From Geomicrobium halophilum (GTDB taxonomy: Bacteria > Bacillota > Bacilli > Bacillales > Marinococcaceae), in contig NZ_JACHHJ010000001.1 in assembly GCF_014207655.1 (NCBI RefSeq), positions 372,001-436,000 on the forward strand: a stretch of DNA of 64,000 nt. Reading direction: 5' to 3'. A program made the position numbers and the translations under genes. The notes below the pieces were generated by a model. The model made no database searches, was not told the origin of the DNA, and saw only the letters and a program-made list of their open reading frames with translations. This document shows positions 16,971 to 26,123 of this stretch, piece after piece. Each line of letters starts with the position of its first letter. Within the stretch, counting starts at the first letter, position 1.

Positions 16971-17249
16971 TTAAATATAATTACTCTTTAACAAGTTTTC
17001 AGAAGCTTGAGCGGCAGTAATGTCTTTTTCTGTTAGTGCTCCCTGATCTACCGTTGTCCATTGGACGGTCACGTTCGTATGATCAATGGTTACATGAGGA
17101 TGGTGCTGGACACCTTCTGCATAAACTGCCAACTTCTTCACAAAAGAAATTCCCTCTAAATATCCGTTAAATTGGAACGTCTTCCAAATCTTTTCCCCTT
17201 CTAATGTCCAACCATCTAACTGTTGAGCTTTTTCTTTTACATTTTGCAC
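16971..17249 (-). CDS. 4a-hydroxytetrahydrobiopterin (pterin-4a-carbinolamine) dehydratase
   Basis: Regenerates the pterin cofactor by dehydrating 4a-carbinolamine tetrahydropterin. 92 residues, the usual size; the signature GVQHHPHVTIDHTNVTVQWTT (split as GVQHHPHV, about residues 46-53, and VQWTT) contains the catalytic His pair, preceded by WTLEGEKIWKTFQF. GTG start 17249 with GGAGGTGA 8 nt upstream. No phenylalanine hydroxylase is in the window, so its partner is elsewhere; in many bacteria the enzyme is stand-alone. Confidence 0.92.
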   Translation of the reverse strand: MQNVKEKAQQLDGWTLEGEKIWKTFQFNGYLEGISFVKKLAVYAEGVQHHPHVTIDHTNVTVQWTTVDQGALTEKDITAAQASENLLKSNYI

Positions 17250-17435
17250 GATAAGTCACCTCCAAAATCTTTACCTAGTCCCACTATACCTGTTTCAAGG
17301 TGATAACAAACCCCCATTTTGTCTAAAATTGAAAAAAGGCCGCTTCAATTGCTCATGATTATAGGTGAGGTTCGACAACCAAGATCCGAGATCGATGTTA
17401 CTATAGGCTAGATAAGGTTTGAAGATACTGGAACA

Positions 17436-17464
17436 TTGACGGAAGGTGTGTTTTTTTTTAAAAT
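17436..17464 (+). promoter_or_regulatory. Sigma-A-type promoter of the acyl-CoA carboxylase genes
   Basis: TTGACG, 17-nt spacer containing a T-run, then TAAAAT; located 65 nt upstream of the biotin carboxylase start. Inferred from consensus only. Confidence 0.55.
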
Positions 17465-17528
17465 TTAGAAGGACAGACTGTACGGTCGATCCTTAGCACG
17501 GAAAATTGGGAAGGGAGACGCTTAAGGC

Positions 17529-18869
17529 ATGATAAATAAGGTCTTAATCGCCAACCGCGGTGAAATTGCTGTTCGGATCATTCGAGCATGCCGCGAATTA
17601 AATATTGAAACAGTAGCTGTCTATTCAGAGGCAGATCAAGAAGCATTGCACGTGTTAATGGCTGATGAGGCCTACTGTATTGGACCAAATGCCTCAGCTG
17701 ACAGCTATTTAAAAAAATCAAACTTAATTGCAACCGCGACGAAAACCGGGGTAGATGCGGTTCACCCTGGATATGGTTTTTTGTCTGAGAATGCTGTGTT
17801 TGCAGAGATATGTGCTGATCATGGGCTGACATTTATCGGGCCTCCTCCGGATGCGATTGATCGAATGGGGGCAAAAGCACGTGCGCGTGAGACAATGAAA
17901 GAGGCTGGCGTACCTATCGTACCAGGAAGCGAAGGCCTTCTTGAAAATGAGGACGAGGCACTCGAGATTGCAAAGAAAATTGGATATCCTGTCATCGTGA
18001 AGGCAACAGCAGGCGGCGGCGGGAAAGGTATGCGCGTAGCTCATGATGCGGATGAACTTTCCCATTCGTTTACGATGGCACGACAGGAAGCAGAAACCAA
18101 TTTCGGGGACGCGGGCATATACTTAGAAAAATTTATTGAGGAACCCAGACACGTTGAAATTCAGATTATGGCAGATCGTTTTGGTGACGTCGTTCATTGC
18201 GGCGAGAGAGATTGCTCTATCCAGCGCCGCCATCAAAAACTTGTTGAAGAGGCTCCGTCTCCCGCGTTAAACGGGGAGATTCGCACCCAAATGGGGGAAG
18301 CAGCGATTCTGGCAGCAAACGCTGTCGATTATGTAGGGGCCGGAACCGTCGAGTTTCTTCTAGATAAGCACCAGCAGTTTTATTTTATGGAAATGAACAC
18401 TCGTATCCAAGTAGAACACCCTGTGACAGAAGAAGTAACAGGAATCGACCTTATTAAAGAGCAAATTTTAGTGGCGAGCGGACGTCCTTTGTCCATCGAG
18501 CAAAATGATGTAAACGTTCAAGGCCACGCCATTGAATGCCGGATCAATGCTGAAGATGCAAAGCGGAATTTCAGACCTTCACCAGGGAAGATCAGTATGT
18601 ACTTGCCGCCGGGCGGTCCAGGTGTACGTGTGGACAGCGCTGTTTATACTGGCTATACCATTACCCCTTATTACGATTCAATGGTGGCAAAACTGATTGT
18701 ATATGGAACGACGCGGGAAGAGGCGATTTCTCGGATGAGACGGGCATTGTCTGAATTTATCGTTGAGGGAGTAGAGACGACGATTCCTTTCCATCTTGAT
18801 CTTATGGATCACGAAGTGTTTGCTTCAGGTGACTTTGATACGTCTTTTTTGGAAAAGCATACCATTTAA
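17529..18869 (+). CDS. accC: Biotin carboxylase subunit of an acyl-CoA carboxylase
   Basis: ATP-dependent carboxylation of biotin on the carrier protein. N-terminal [16 protein letters not shown] (residues 7-22), ATP-grasp glycine loop [11 protein letters not shown] (about residues 160-170), [13 protein letters not shown], and the catalytic [14 protein letters not shown] (about residues 289-302). 446 residues, as in AccC. Stop at 18869 is followed by 163 nt of non-coding DNA before the carrier gene. The lack of accA/accD here and the PccB-type partner downstream suggest a second carboxylase set for propionyl-, methylcrotonyl- or another acyl-CoA, or a divergent housekeeping enzyme. Confidence 0.92.
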   Translation: MINKVLIANRGEIAVRIIRACRELNIETVAVYSEADQEALHVLMADEAYCIGPNASADSYLKKSNLIATATKTGVDAVHPGYGFLSENAVFAEICADHGLTFIGPPPDAIDRMGAKARARETMKEAGVPIVPGSEGLLENEDEALEIAKKIGYPVIVKATAGGGGKGMRVAHDADELSHSFTMARQEAETNFGDAGIYLEKFIEEPRHVEIQIMADRFGDVVHCGERDCSIQRRHQKLVEEAPSPALNGEIRTQMGEAAILAANAVDYVGAGTVEFLLDKHQQFYFMEMNTRIQVEHPVTEEVTGIDLIKEQILVASGRPLSIEQNDVNVQGHAIECRINAEDAKRNFRPSPGKISMYLPPGGPGVRVDSAVYTGYTITPYYDSMVAKLIVYGTTREEAISRMRRALSEFIVEGVETTIPFHLDLMDHEVFASGDFDTSFLEKHTI

Positions 18870-18982
18870 GAGCCGAGTCGTTTAAGAAGGTTCGCTCATA
18901 CGCATACGTATGACGAGTGTGATGTTTACCTAAGGATGTATCGGTATGTACGACAGCTCTTGAATCCCTCTTTGAGTAATCC

Positions 18983-19008
18983 CTCGAAAAAGTACTTTCT
19001 TTTTCGAG
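18983..19008 (+). other. Hairpin in the accC-accB spacer
   Basis: CTCGAAAAAG and CTTTTTCGAG form a perfect 10-bp stem with a 6-nt loop, ending 5 nt before the ribosome binding site region of the carrier gene. Lacks a T-run, so an RNA stability or processing element is more likely than a terminator. Confidence 0.5.
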
Positions 19009-19032
19009 AAAGTAAAAGGAGCAGATCAGATT

Positions 19033-19509
19033 ATGTATAGTATTGAAGAAATTAAAGAGTTAATAAAAACGGTTGATGAATCTGGCATTGGAGAATTAGA
19101 AATCAAAAACGAGGAAAAAGCGACTATTGCCATTAGGAAAGAGAAGGCTGAACCAGTACAACAGGTTTCAGCACCTCTTCCTCAGGGGGTTCCAACTCCA
19201 CCACCTGCACAAACTCCGGAGCAGTCAGGGGGGGCGACAAGTACATCTTCCACTGATATAGAACCTGCGGATGACTGTAAGAAAATCACTTCCCCGATGG
19301 TAGGAACGTTTTATCGCTCCCCGTCTCCAGATACAGATCCTTACGTACAAGTCGGGGATCGAATTGAGGAAGCATCGGTGGTTTGTATCGTTGAAGCAAT
19401 GAAATTGATGAACGAGTTGGAAGCCGAAGTATCCGGCGAAATTACTGAAATCCTCGTGGAGAACGGAGAACTCGTTGATTATGGGCAGCCGCTTTTCTTT
19501 GTAAAATAG
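19033..19509 (+). CDS. accB: Biotin carboxyl carrier protein
   Basis: Carries biotin between the two carboxylase half-reactions. 158 residues: an N-terminal helical part with [18 protein letters not shown] (AccB-like), a Pro/Ala/Ser-rich linker at about residues 45-85, and a C-terminal biotinyl domain. The biotin site is the Lys in VEAMKLMNE (about residue 124). The domain ends GQPLFFVK, typical of BCCP. AAAAGGAG lies upstream of ATG 19033. Between accC and the carboxyltransferase gene. Confidence 0.94.
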   Translation: MYSIEEIKELIKTVDESGIGELEIKNEEKATIAIRKEKAEPVQQVSAPLPQGVPTPPPAQTPEQSGGATSTSSTDIEPADDCKKITSPMVGTFYRSPSPDTDPYVQVGDRIEEASVVCIVEAMKLMNELEAEVSGEITEILVENGELVDYGQPLFFVK

Positions 19510-19614
19510 GAATCAATGATTTCGGGCAAGCTAAGCGAGATGCTTGCGAAGATAAGTACATGAGCATCAATCCAAGCGCCTGGCATTTAGAGGCGCAGAT
19601 TGGAGAGATGAAGC

Positions 19615-21150
19615 ATGGATATGGAAGAGAAACTGGAAGCACTTAAAAAGAAAAAAGCTCAAATTAGCCAGGGAGGCGGGAAAGAGCGCCAAGATGCCCA
19701 GCATGCACGAGGGAAATGGACGGCACGGGAAAGAATTCGTTTTCTTGTGGATGGAGGCAGTTTTTCCGAGCTGAATGGTTTTATCCAACAACCCGGAAAC
19801 TCGTCGGAAGATGCCAATGGCGAGGGTGTGGTGACAGGAACGGCAAAAATTGATGGCCGCCTCGTGTGTGTGTTTGCGCATGATTTCACCGTGCACGGAG
19901 GGGCTCTTGGAGAGATGCATGCCCGTAAAATTGTGAGGTTAATGGATTTAGCGGCAGATGCAGGTATTCCAGTGATTGGCTTGAATGATTCAGGGGGCGC
20001 GCGTATTCACGAAGGTGTACGGGCGCTGGATGGTTATGGCCAACTTTTTCAAAGGAATGCAGAGTATTCTGGGGTCATTCCGCAAATATCTGTGATCATG
20101 GGTCCGTGTGCCGGAGGCGCTGTATACTCCCCAGCGCTTACGGACTTTGTCATTATGGTGGAATCATCTTCCTACCTATTCATTACAGGTCCTAAAGTTT
20201 TAAAGTCAGTGACGGGTCATGAATATAGCCATGAAGATTTAGGCGGTGCTAAATTACATGCTCAAAAAAGCGGGGATGTCCATTTTATAGCAAAAAGTGA
20301 AAAGGAAGCTTTGAGGAAGGTTCGTAAATTATTATCGTATTTACCCTCTAACGCCCAGCAATATCCTCCACATGTGTGCAGTACGGAGCAAAGGAAAGAG
20401 ATGAAAAGTGATCCGCTGCAGTCGTTAGTTCCAAGTGATCAAAGGCGCATTTATGATGTACGGGAACTGCTTACAGCAATCCTTGACCCAGGATCCTTTC
20501 TAGAAATACAACCTTTATTTGCAATGAATCTCGTGATCGGTTTTGGACGGTTGGCGCACCAAACCGTAGGGGTGGTTGCGAACAACCCGAAGGTGAAAGC
20601 GGGAGCTCTCGATGTTGACGCTTCAGATAAGGCCGCTCGTTTTATCAGATTTTGCGATAGCTTTCATATCCCTATTTTGACATTCGAAGATACAAGTGGC
20701 TTTGTTCCAGGGTCTGAACAGCAAGAAAATGGAATTATCCGCCATGGTGCAAAGATTTTATATGCATTTAGTGAAGCCAGTGTACCTAAAATTACGGTGA
20801 TCTTACGCAAAGCATACGGAGGCGCTTACGTGGCCATGAATAGTAAAGCGATTGGTGCTGATTTCGTTTTTGCCTGGCCTACAGCGGAAATTGCTGTCAT
20901 GGGAGCTGAAGGTGCTGCTCAAGTATTGTTTACAAAAGAGGTGGAAGCTTCTGATGATCCTGAGAAGTGCCGAAAGGAAAAAATAGAAGCCTATCGTGAT
21001 ACATATACAAATCCCTATCGGGCCGCTGAATATGGACTTGTCGATGACATTATTGATCCAGAAGATACGAATAATCGTCTCATACGTGCCCTTGAGATTT
21101 TAAAAGCAAAAGGCAAGCGCGGCCGAAAGCATGGAAACATGCCTTTTTAA
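19615..21150 (+). CDS. Acyl-CoA carboxylase carboxyltransferase (PccB/MCC-beta type)
   Basis: Transfers carboxyl from biotin to an acyl-CoA. The 511 residues contain two crotonase-fold halves as in propionyl-CoA carboxylase beta: N half with GLNDSGGARIHEGV and GPCAGGAVYSPAL (about residues 120-170), C half with TFEDTSGFVPGSEQQENGII and KAYGGAYVAMNSKA (about residues 365-425). AccA and AccD are separate proteins in ordinary Firmicutes acetyl-CoA carboxylase, so this fused type points to a propionyl- or broad-range acyl-CoA carboxylase. GAGAGATGAAGC precedes ATG 19615. Last gene before a terminator. Confidence 0.9.
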   Translation: MDMEEKLEALKKKKAQISQGGGKERQDAQHARGKWTARERIRFLVDGGSFSELNGFIQQPGNSSEDANGEGVVTGTAKIDGRLVCVFAHDFTVHGGALGEMHARKIVRLMDLAADAGIPVIGLNDSGGARIHEGVRALDGYGQLFQRNAEYSGVIPQISVIMGPCAGGAVYSPALTDFVIMVESSSYLFITGPKVLKSVTGHEYSHEDLGGAKLHAQKSGDVHFIAKSEKEALRKVRKLLSYLPSNAQQYPPHVCSTEQRKEMKSDPLQSLVPSDQRRIYDVRELLTAILDPGSFLEIQPLFAMNLVIGFGRLAHQTVGVVANNPKVKAGALDVDASDKAARFIRFCDSFHIPILTFEDTSGFVPGSEQQENGIIRHGAKILYAFSEASVPKITVILRKAYGGAYVAMNSKAIGADFVFAWPTAEIAVMGAEGAAQVLFTKEVEASDDPEKCRKEKIEAYRDTYTNPYRAAEYGLVDDIIDPEDTNNRLIRALEILKAKGKRGRKHGNMPF

Positions 21151-21155
21151 GAGTG

Positions 21156-21190
21156 AAAGAACCAAACGTTAACACGGATTGGTTCTTTTA
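21156..21190 (+). terminator. Rho-independent terminator of the carboxylase genes
   Basis: AAAGAACCAA / TTGGTTCTTT stem of 10 bp, 13-nt loop, then TTTTAG; immediately follows the carboxyltransferase stop. Confidence 0.85.
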
Positions 21191-21322
21191 GTTACTATCA
21201 AAATTTGAGGAAAAAGATTACTTTGAAAAATGATGAAGATCTTGTATGATGAATTCGTACATATACTGATAAGAGAAGCACTGTTAATGTTCCGTAAAAT
21301 TTAACATAGAGGTGAGACGTGT

Positions 21323-22864
21323 ATGATGGATATTTTTTGGTTTGTTGTCATTGGAATTATTCTGTTTATTCTGCTTATCGTTGGGGTTACCGGTTTAATG
21401 ATTTTAAAAAAGCGCTACAAAACTGCGAGCTCCAATGAAGCATTGATTATTACCGGCCCTAATTTGGGTAACCCTGAAGCAGACAATCGCATCTTCCATG
21501 ATGAAAATGGCCGTAGCATGAAAATTATCCGCGGTGGTGGTATCCGTTTAAAGCTTTTTCAAACGAGTACCCCTGTTGATTTAAATGCTTTTCAGATTAA
21601 GCTAACAACGCCGAAAGTATATACCTCGCAAGGTGTTCCTGTCGTTGCGGATGCAATCGCTACCATCAAAATTGCCGACTCCTTAGATGGGATTGCCAAC
21701 TACGCAGAGCAATTTCTGGGCAAAAAACAAAATGAAATTGAAGAAGAAGTGTCCAAAGTACTCGGAACAAATTTACGAGCCATCCTTTCGAAATTATCCG
21801 TGGAAGCCATTAACAATGACCGTGAATCGTTTAGCCATCAAGTGCAGGATATTGCCCAAGTAGAACTTGATAACATGGGCTTCAAAATTACATCCTTTGG
21901 ATTGGATGATCTTCGTGATGCTGACGAGGAGAATGGCTACCTTGAGAATCTAGGCCGCCCTAGGATTGCTGAAATTCGTAAAAAAGCAGACATGGCCGAA
22001 TCTGATGCGGAGAAAGAGACACGGATGTATCAGGCGAAAAACGATCAAGAAGCACAAGAGGAAGAAAATCAGCGCCTGACATCGGTGGCTGAATCTAGAA
22101 AAGAGAAAGACATCAGACAAGCGCAAATTAAAGAAGAAACGGAACGGGCGCGTGCTAAATCAGAACAGGCGTATCAATTAGAACAAGAAAGATTGAATCA
22201 GGAAGTTAAAGAAGAGGAAATGCAAGTGCAATATATAGAACGGCAGCGGCTTGTTGCCCTTGAAGAAGAGGAACAAAAGCGGAGAAAAGCCGAAGCCGAT
22301 GCGAATGCCTACGATATAAAAGCAAAGGCAGATGCAGAAGCTGCGAAAGCCCGTGTTGATGGGGAAACGAAAGCGGCTATCGAGAAAGAGGAAGGACTTG
22401 CTCAGGCAGCTGTTATTCGAGAGCAGGGTCGAGCTGAGGCAGAAGCCAAAGAATTAATGGCAGAAGCGATGGAAAAATATGGTGAAGCTGCGATAATGGA
22501 AATGTTTATTAAAGTACTTCCAGATTACGCCCGCGAAATTGCAGCGCCGCTCAGTCAAATTCAAGATATGAAAGTCATTGATATGGGAGGTTCTGACTCA
22601 AATGGTGGTACAACGAAAGTTGCAAATAACGTTACAAAAACGATGCTTGGAATTCAGGATAGTTTAAAAGAGACGACAGGGATGGATTTAAAAGCAATGC
22701 TTGAAAGCTATATGTCAAGGGGAAATGTCTTTCATCAAGCTACAACTCACAAAGAACAGGAGAAAAGCGAACCTCAAGAGAGGACGGATTCCAATAAAGA
22801 ATCTGTAGATAGAAGCGAAGAAGAAATAAAGACAGATGAAAACCCCCATTCATCGCCTGAATAA
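21323..22864 (+). CDS. Flotillin-like SPFH protein (FloT/YuaG type)
   Basis: Membrane-associated scaffold of lipid microdomains. One N-terminal membrane segment (about residues 5-28), then the SPFH domain (EALIITGPNLGNP... to about residue 190), then a long coiled coil very rich in Glu, Lys, Gln and Ala (about residues 210-390) in which repeated EA motifs such as EADANAYDIKAKADAEAAKA are seen. The last 40 residues are hydrophilic and acidic. 513 residues, matching FloT. Usually paired with an NfeD protein (yuaF); no such gene is adjacent. AGGTGAGA site before ATG 21323. Confidence 0.92.
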   Translation: MMDIFWFVVIGIILFILLIVGVTGLMILKKRYKTASSNEALIITGPNLGNPEADNRIFHDENGRSMKIIRGGGIRLKLFQTSTPVDLNAFQIKLTTPKVYTSQGVPVVADAIATIKIADSLDGIANYAEQFLGKKQNEIEEEVSKVLGTNLRAILSKLSVEAINNDRESFSHQVQDIAQVELDNMGFKITSFGLDDLRDADEENGYLENLGRPRIAEIRKKADMAESDAEKETRMYQAKNDQEAQEEENQRLTSVAESRKEKDIRQAQIKEETERARAKSEQAYQLEQERLNQEVKEEEMQVQYIERQRLVALEEEEQKRRKAEADANAYDIKAKADAEAAKARVDGETKAAIEKEEGLAQAAVIREQGRAEAEAKELMAEAMEKYGEAAIMEMFIKVLPDYAREIAAPLSQIQDMKVIDMGGSDSNGGTTKVANNVTKTMLGIQDSLKETTGMDLKAMLESYMSRGNVFHQATTHKEQEKSEPQERTDSNKESVDRSEEEIKTDENPHSSPE

Positions 22865-23037
22865 AGATAAGAAATAAAGGCCAATCTGTACGAACAGGAT
22901 TGGTCTAAAAATTTATGCGGAGGAAAAAACATGTTAATATTTACATACAAGTGATGTTTCCATACGTATTGAAGTGAAATGTCCTCTTTCAGAGAATTCT
23001 TAAACGTCTTAATCAGTGTTAGAAGGAGAGACGCAGT

Positions 23038-23613
23038 ATGCATCTAATTATCTATATGCATCCAAGTAATGATAGCTTTAATCGCGCGATTTTGGAGAGG
23101 TATAAGAAAGCATGGCAGGCGCAGGGAGAAGAAGTTGTTGTTCGTGATTTGTACCGTCTCCCTTTTGCGCCACTGCTTTCCGAAAGAGAGTATGAACAAA
23201 CGCTTACGTATGATTATGCAGAGGATGTTGAAAACGAGCATCAATTCATTGAACAGGCAGACGGAATTACGTTTATCTTCCCTGTGTGGTGGGGAGGTTT
23301 ACCTGCAATAGGCAAAGGATACGTTGATCGTGTATTGGCCTATGGCTTTGCTTTTGAACTTGAAGATGAAACTCCGATTCCGAAAATGGAGGGCAAACCG
23401 CTAGGCATGATTTATACGACGGGAGCTCCACAAGAAGTATGGGCGAATGGACAAAAAGATTGGATGGAAAACCTTTTTAAAAAGGCGATTGGTGATTTTT
23501 GCGGATTTACCACCCTATCACCCCTGCATTTAGGGTATGCAGTGCTTGCTGATGAGAAAGATAGGGAAAAGATGTTTAAACATGCACAAGAATATGTGGA
23601 GCTGTTTCAATAA
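23038..23613 (+). CDS. Flavodoxin-fold NAD(P)H quinone oxidoreductase
   Basis: 191-residue FMN protein of the NQO/KefF family. YMHPSNDSFNRAILERYKKA (residues 6-25) is the N-terminal phosphate-binding region, FIFPVWWGGLPAIGKGYVDR (about residues 78-97) is the family signature, and MIYTTGAPQEVWANGQ is the third loop. Such enzymes reduce quinones by two electrons or act as ancillary subunits of K+ efflux systems. AAGGAGAG precedes ATG 23038. It ends 16 nt before the FAH gene, so the two may be co-transcribed. Confidence 0.9.
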   Translation: MHLIIYMHPSNDSFNRAILERYKKAWQAQGEEVVVRDLYRLPFAPLLSEREYEQTLTYDYAEDVENEHQFIEQADGITFIFPVWWGGLPAIGKGYVDRVLAYGFAFELEDETPIPKMEGKPLGMIYTTGAPQEVWANGQKDWMENLFKKAIGDFCGFTTLSPLHLGYAVLADEKDREKMFKHAQEYVELFQ

Positions 23614-23629
23614 AGAAAGAGAGGGGATC

Positions 23630-24535
23630 ATGATGCGGTTGCTTTCCATGCTTTATAACGATCAGGAGCAGCTTGGAATTGAGGACAAGAACAGTAGTCA
23701 AATATTAGTATTAGAAAAAGCGTTTCAGCATTTTCACCCTGGAACAGAGTGTCCAGCTGATATGATCACAGCGATTCATTTAGGAGAACCCTTTTTGAAT
23801 AGTGCTGAAAAGGTGTTGGAACAGGCACTTACGATACCTCACGCTGAATTTTGGATCAGTGCCAATGAGATCGAATGGCTGGCTCCAATTACGAAACCAC
23901 CAAAGAATATCATGTGTGTAGGAAAAAATTATGCAGCCCACGCACGTGAACTAGGCAGTGATGCTGATATCCCTGAGTACCCGATCATTTTCACAAAGCC
24001 TCATACGAGTATCGCGGCACATGAGCAGCATGTTGACTTGCATCGTGAAGTGAGTGAGCAAGTGGACTATGAAGGAGAAGTAGCCATTGTGATTGGCAAA
24101 AAAGGGAGCAAAATCAAACGGGAAGAGGCCTGGGATTATGTATACGGGGTCACTCTCCTGAATGATCTCACTGCTCGAGATTTGCAAGCGCGTCATAAGC
24201 AATTCTTTCTTGGTAAAAGTCTGGATCAGTTTAGTCCGTTAGGCCCGGTCCTTGTAACGAATGTGAACGAGATGATTACGGCAGAAGAAACCATTACAAC
24301 GAAAGTTAATGGAGATATACGACAATCAGCTCCGTTGACCGATATGATTTTTGATATCCCGGAGTTAATTCACATTATTTCCCGGGGAATCACTCTAGAG
24401 CCTGGAGATATTATTGCAACCGGTACTCCGGCGGGTGTTGGAAAAGGGATGAACCCTCCGCAATATTTAAGGGCTGGCGATGAAGTATCGATTCATCTCC
24501 CATTGATCGGTACTCTCGTCAATCAAATGAAATGA
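23630..24535 (+). CDS. Fumarylacetoacetate hydrolase family protein
   Basis: 301-residue FAH-fold protein. The family core starts near residue 85 (PPKNIMCVGKNYAAHARELG), with metal-binding acidic residues in DYEGEVAIVIGKKG and the GYTLLNDLTARD-like block VTLLNDLTARDLQ, ending in IIATGTPAGVGKG (about residues 262-274). These enzymes are Mg-dependent hydrolases, isomerases or decarboxylases of 2-hydroxyhepta-2,4-dienedioate type or fumarylpyruvate. Two adjacent ATGs (23630, 23633) follow GAGGGGATC; the frame extends upstream but without a site. Substrate unknown. Confidence 0.9.
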   Translation: MMRLLSMLYNDQEQLGIEDKNSSQILVLEKAFQHFHPGTECPADMITAIHLGEPFLNSAEKVLEQALTIPHAEFWISANEIEWLAPITKPPKNIMCVGKNYAAHARELGSDADIPEYPIIFTKPHTSIAAHEQHVDLHREVSEQVDYEGEVAIVIGKKGSKIKREEAWDYVYGVTLLNDLTARDLQARHKQFFLGKSLDQFSPLGPVLVTNVNEMITAEETITTKVNGDIRQSAPLTDMIFDIPELIHIISRGITLEPGDIIATGTPAGVGKGMNPPQYLRAGDEVSIHLPLIGTLVNQMK

Positions 24536-24537
24536 TA

Positions 24538-24578
24538 AAAACATCGAGTGAAAGGATTCCTTTCACTCGATGTTTTTT
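24538..24578. terminator. Bidirectional Rho-independent terminator
   Basis: AAAACATCGAGTGAAAGG and CCTTTCACTCGATGTTTTTT form a perfect long stem with a 3-nt loop between two convergent genes (FAH and kamA-like). Confidence 0.92.
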
Positions 24579-24584
24579 ATCTTA

Positions 24585-25775
24585 TTAAGATGTAGGCTGT
24601 CGCGGAGCACGTCGTTTTCCTTTCTGCGGCATGTCAGACATTTGGTTTACGGATACTACATCTTCAGTCTTTTTCTTCGGCATTTCCCAATATGCTTCAT
24701 TCCCAGGTAATTCGTCAAACCAACCAGCATTGTCCGGGCAATCAAGAATCATAAATTTGCCGTAGTTGCCGTCTCTGGATTGATGGTATTTCAAGTAGGC
24801 TTTGCCGTCTTCGATTGCTAATATTTCAATTTTACCCGAAGTATGGCTCATAGAAAGGCGAATTCGTTTTCCTAAGCCGCTCGTACGAGCTTTTGCTTCC
24901 TCAACCGCTTCATAGGCTTCCTTGAGAGTGAGGACAAAGTCGTTATTGCCAGCGACAGGACGGTTTATAAAGAAGTAATAAGGCGTTACCCCTGCCCATG
25001 ATAGTTTATCCAGCAACTCTGCAAGGTCATCAGGATTGGAGTTGATTCCTTTTAATACGGGCGTTTGGTTAACGACGATTACTCCAGCATCATGGAGGGC
25101 TTGAAAACCACGTCGTGCCTCGTCCGTAATTTCACGCGGGTGATTCACGTGAGCCATAACGTAGATGCGATTTTCAGGCGTAGAGTATTCCCTGAATAAA
25201 TCTAGTAGAGCTTCATCTTCGTAAATCCGCATCGGATTGAACACCGGCAGTTTGGAACCGATGCGAATGATTTTAACGTGCGGAATGGAGCGAAGCTCTT
25301 CAATAATGTAGCGAAGTTTTTTCGTTGCGAGAATTAACGGATCGCCGCCGGTAAGGAGGACGTTGTTAATCTCTGGATGATTGCGAATGTATTCGATTCC
25401 AGGGTCGACATCAGACATTGCTTCTTTGACATCATTTCTAAATAAGCGCTTTCTAAAGCAATAGCGGCAATAAGCCCCACAAACTTCAGAACAGATTAAG
25501 AGAGCAGTCGTTTCATATTTATGTTGGCAGCCCGGAACAACATAATTTGTATCTTCATCAGAAGCATCCCAGCGCCCATATTCTTCAAGTTCATTTTCAT
25601 TAGGAATGACAAGATTTTTAATCGGATCATTAGGGTCTTCCCAATTGATCAGTCCTAAGTAATACTCATTCACTCGGAACACAAATTTTTCTGTGATCTT
25701 TTTTAACCTTTCTCTTTCCTCATCAGGTATTTGTTCAATTTGATCAATTTTAGTTACGTATTTTGGTTGAGCCAC
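24585..25775 (-). CDS. KamA-family radical SAM aminomutase with non-lysine-type substrate residues
   Basis: Radical SAM, PLP-dependent amino-acid aminomutase family. The cluster motif CGAYCRYC has cysteines at 99, 103 and 106; the PLP Lys is probably K315 in HTSGKIEI. Compared with clostridial lysine 2,3-aminomutase (from memory), the lysine-binding Asp of YYxYQCD is Arg272 here (YYFFINR) and the second Asp with the GGGGK loop is missing. Glutamate 2,3-aminomutase carries Lys and Asn there, so an acidic substrate is plausible. 396 residues, shorter than KamA (about 416-470), lacking part of the C-terminal zinc region. No ablB acetyltransferase adjacent. GTG start with AAAGGGG upstream. Confidence 0.85.
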   Translation of the reverse strand: MAQPKYVTKIDQIEQIPDEERERLKKITEKFVFRVNEYYLGLINWEDPNDPIKNLVIPNENELEEYGRWDASDEDTNYVVPGCQHKYETTALLICSEVCGAYCRYCFRKRLFRNDVKEAMSDVDPGIEYIRNHPEINNVLLTGGDPLILATKKLRYIIEELRSIPHVKIIRIGSKLPVFNPMRIYEDEALLDLFREYSTPENRIYVMAHVNHPREITDEARRGFQALHDAGVIVVNQTPVLKGINSNPDDLAELLDKLSWAGVTPYYFFINRPVAGNNDFVLTLKEAYEAVEEAKARTSGLGKRIRLSMSHTSGKIEILAIEDGKAYLKYHQSRDGNYGKFMILDCPDNAGWFDELPGNEAYWEMPKKKTEDVVSVNQMSDMPQKGKRRAPRQPTS

Positions 25776-26123
25776 TTGAATCGCCCCTTTCCAAAAATGA
25801 AAAATATGGACTTAGATCCAACAATGATGTCAGTATAACAGCCACTAACGATAAAGGTCAAAAAAGAATTATAAGATTCAAAAAAATGAAGTGAATGAAA
25901 TAAACGCTTCAAAACTGGTGTCGAAAATGTATTTTGAGGCGAAGATCTTGATGGGTAGAGCGGCTAAGGGGATTACGGAAAGGCAGATGATGAATAATTA
26001 ATTTCTTATTTTATATAAAATGAAAAAAAGGGTTCACAAGAAGTTGTCCGTAGCGTAAAATGAAGTATAACATTCATCAATAAATTATTATGAAACTAAT
26101 ATTTTATGGAGGATTTTGAGACA
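25776..26123. promoter_or_regulatory. Divergent region between KamA-like and class III aminotransferase genes
   Basis: About 350 nt, AT-rich, holding promoters for both directions. I see no operator-like palindrome. The plus side ends in GGAGG at 26108-26112, the ribosome binding site for the aminotransferase. Confidence 0.4.

Noticed and set aside
24585-25775. Lysine 2,3-aminomutase for N-epsilon-acetyl-beta-lysine osmolyte synthesis (ablA)
   Set aside because: No ablB acetyltransferase adjacent and the lysine-binding Asp is Arg, so the call stays at KamA family.
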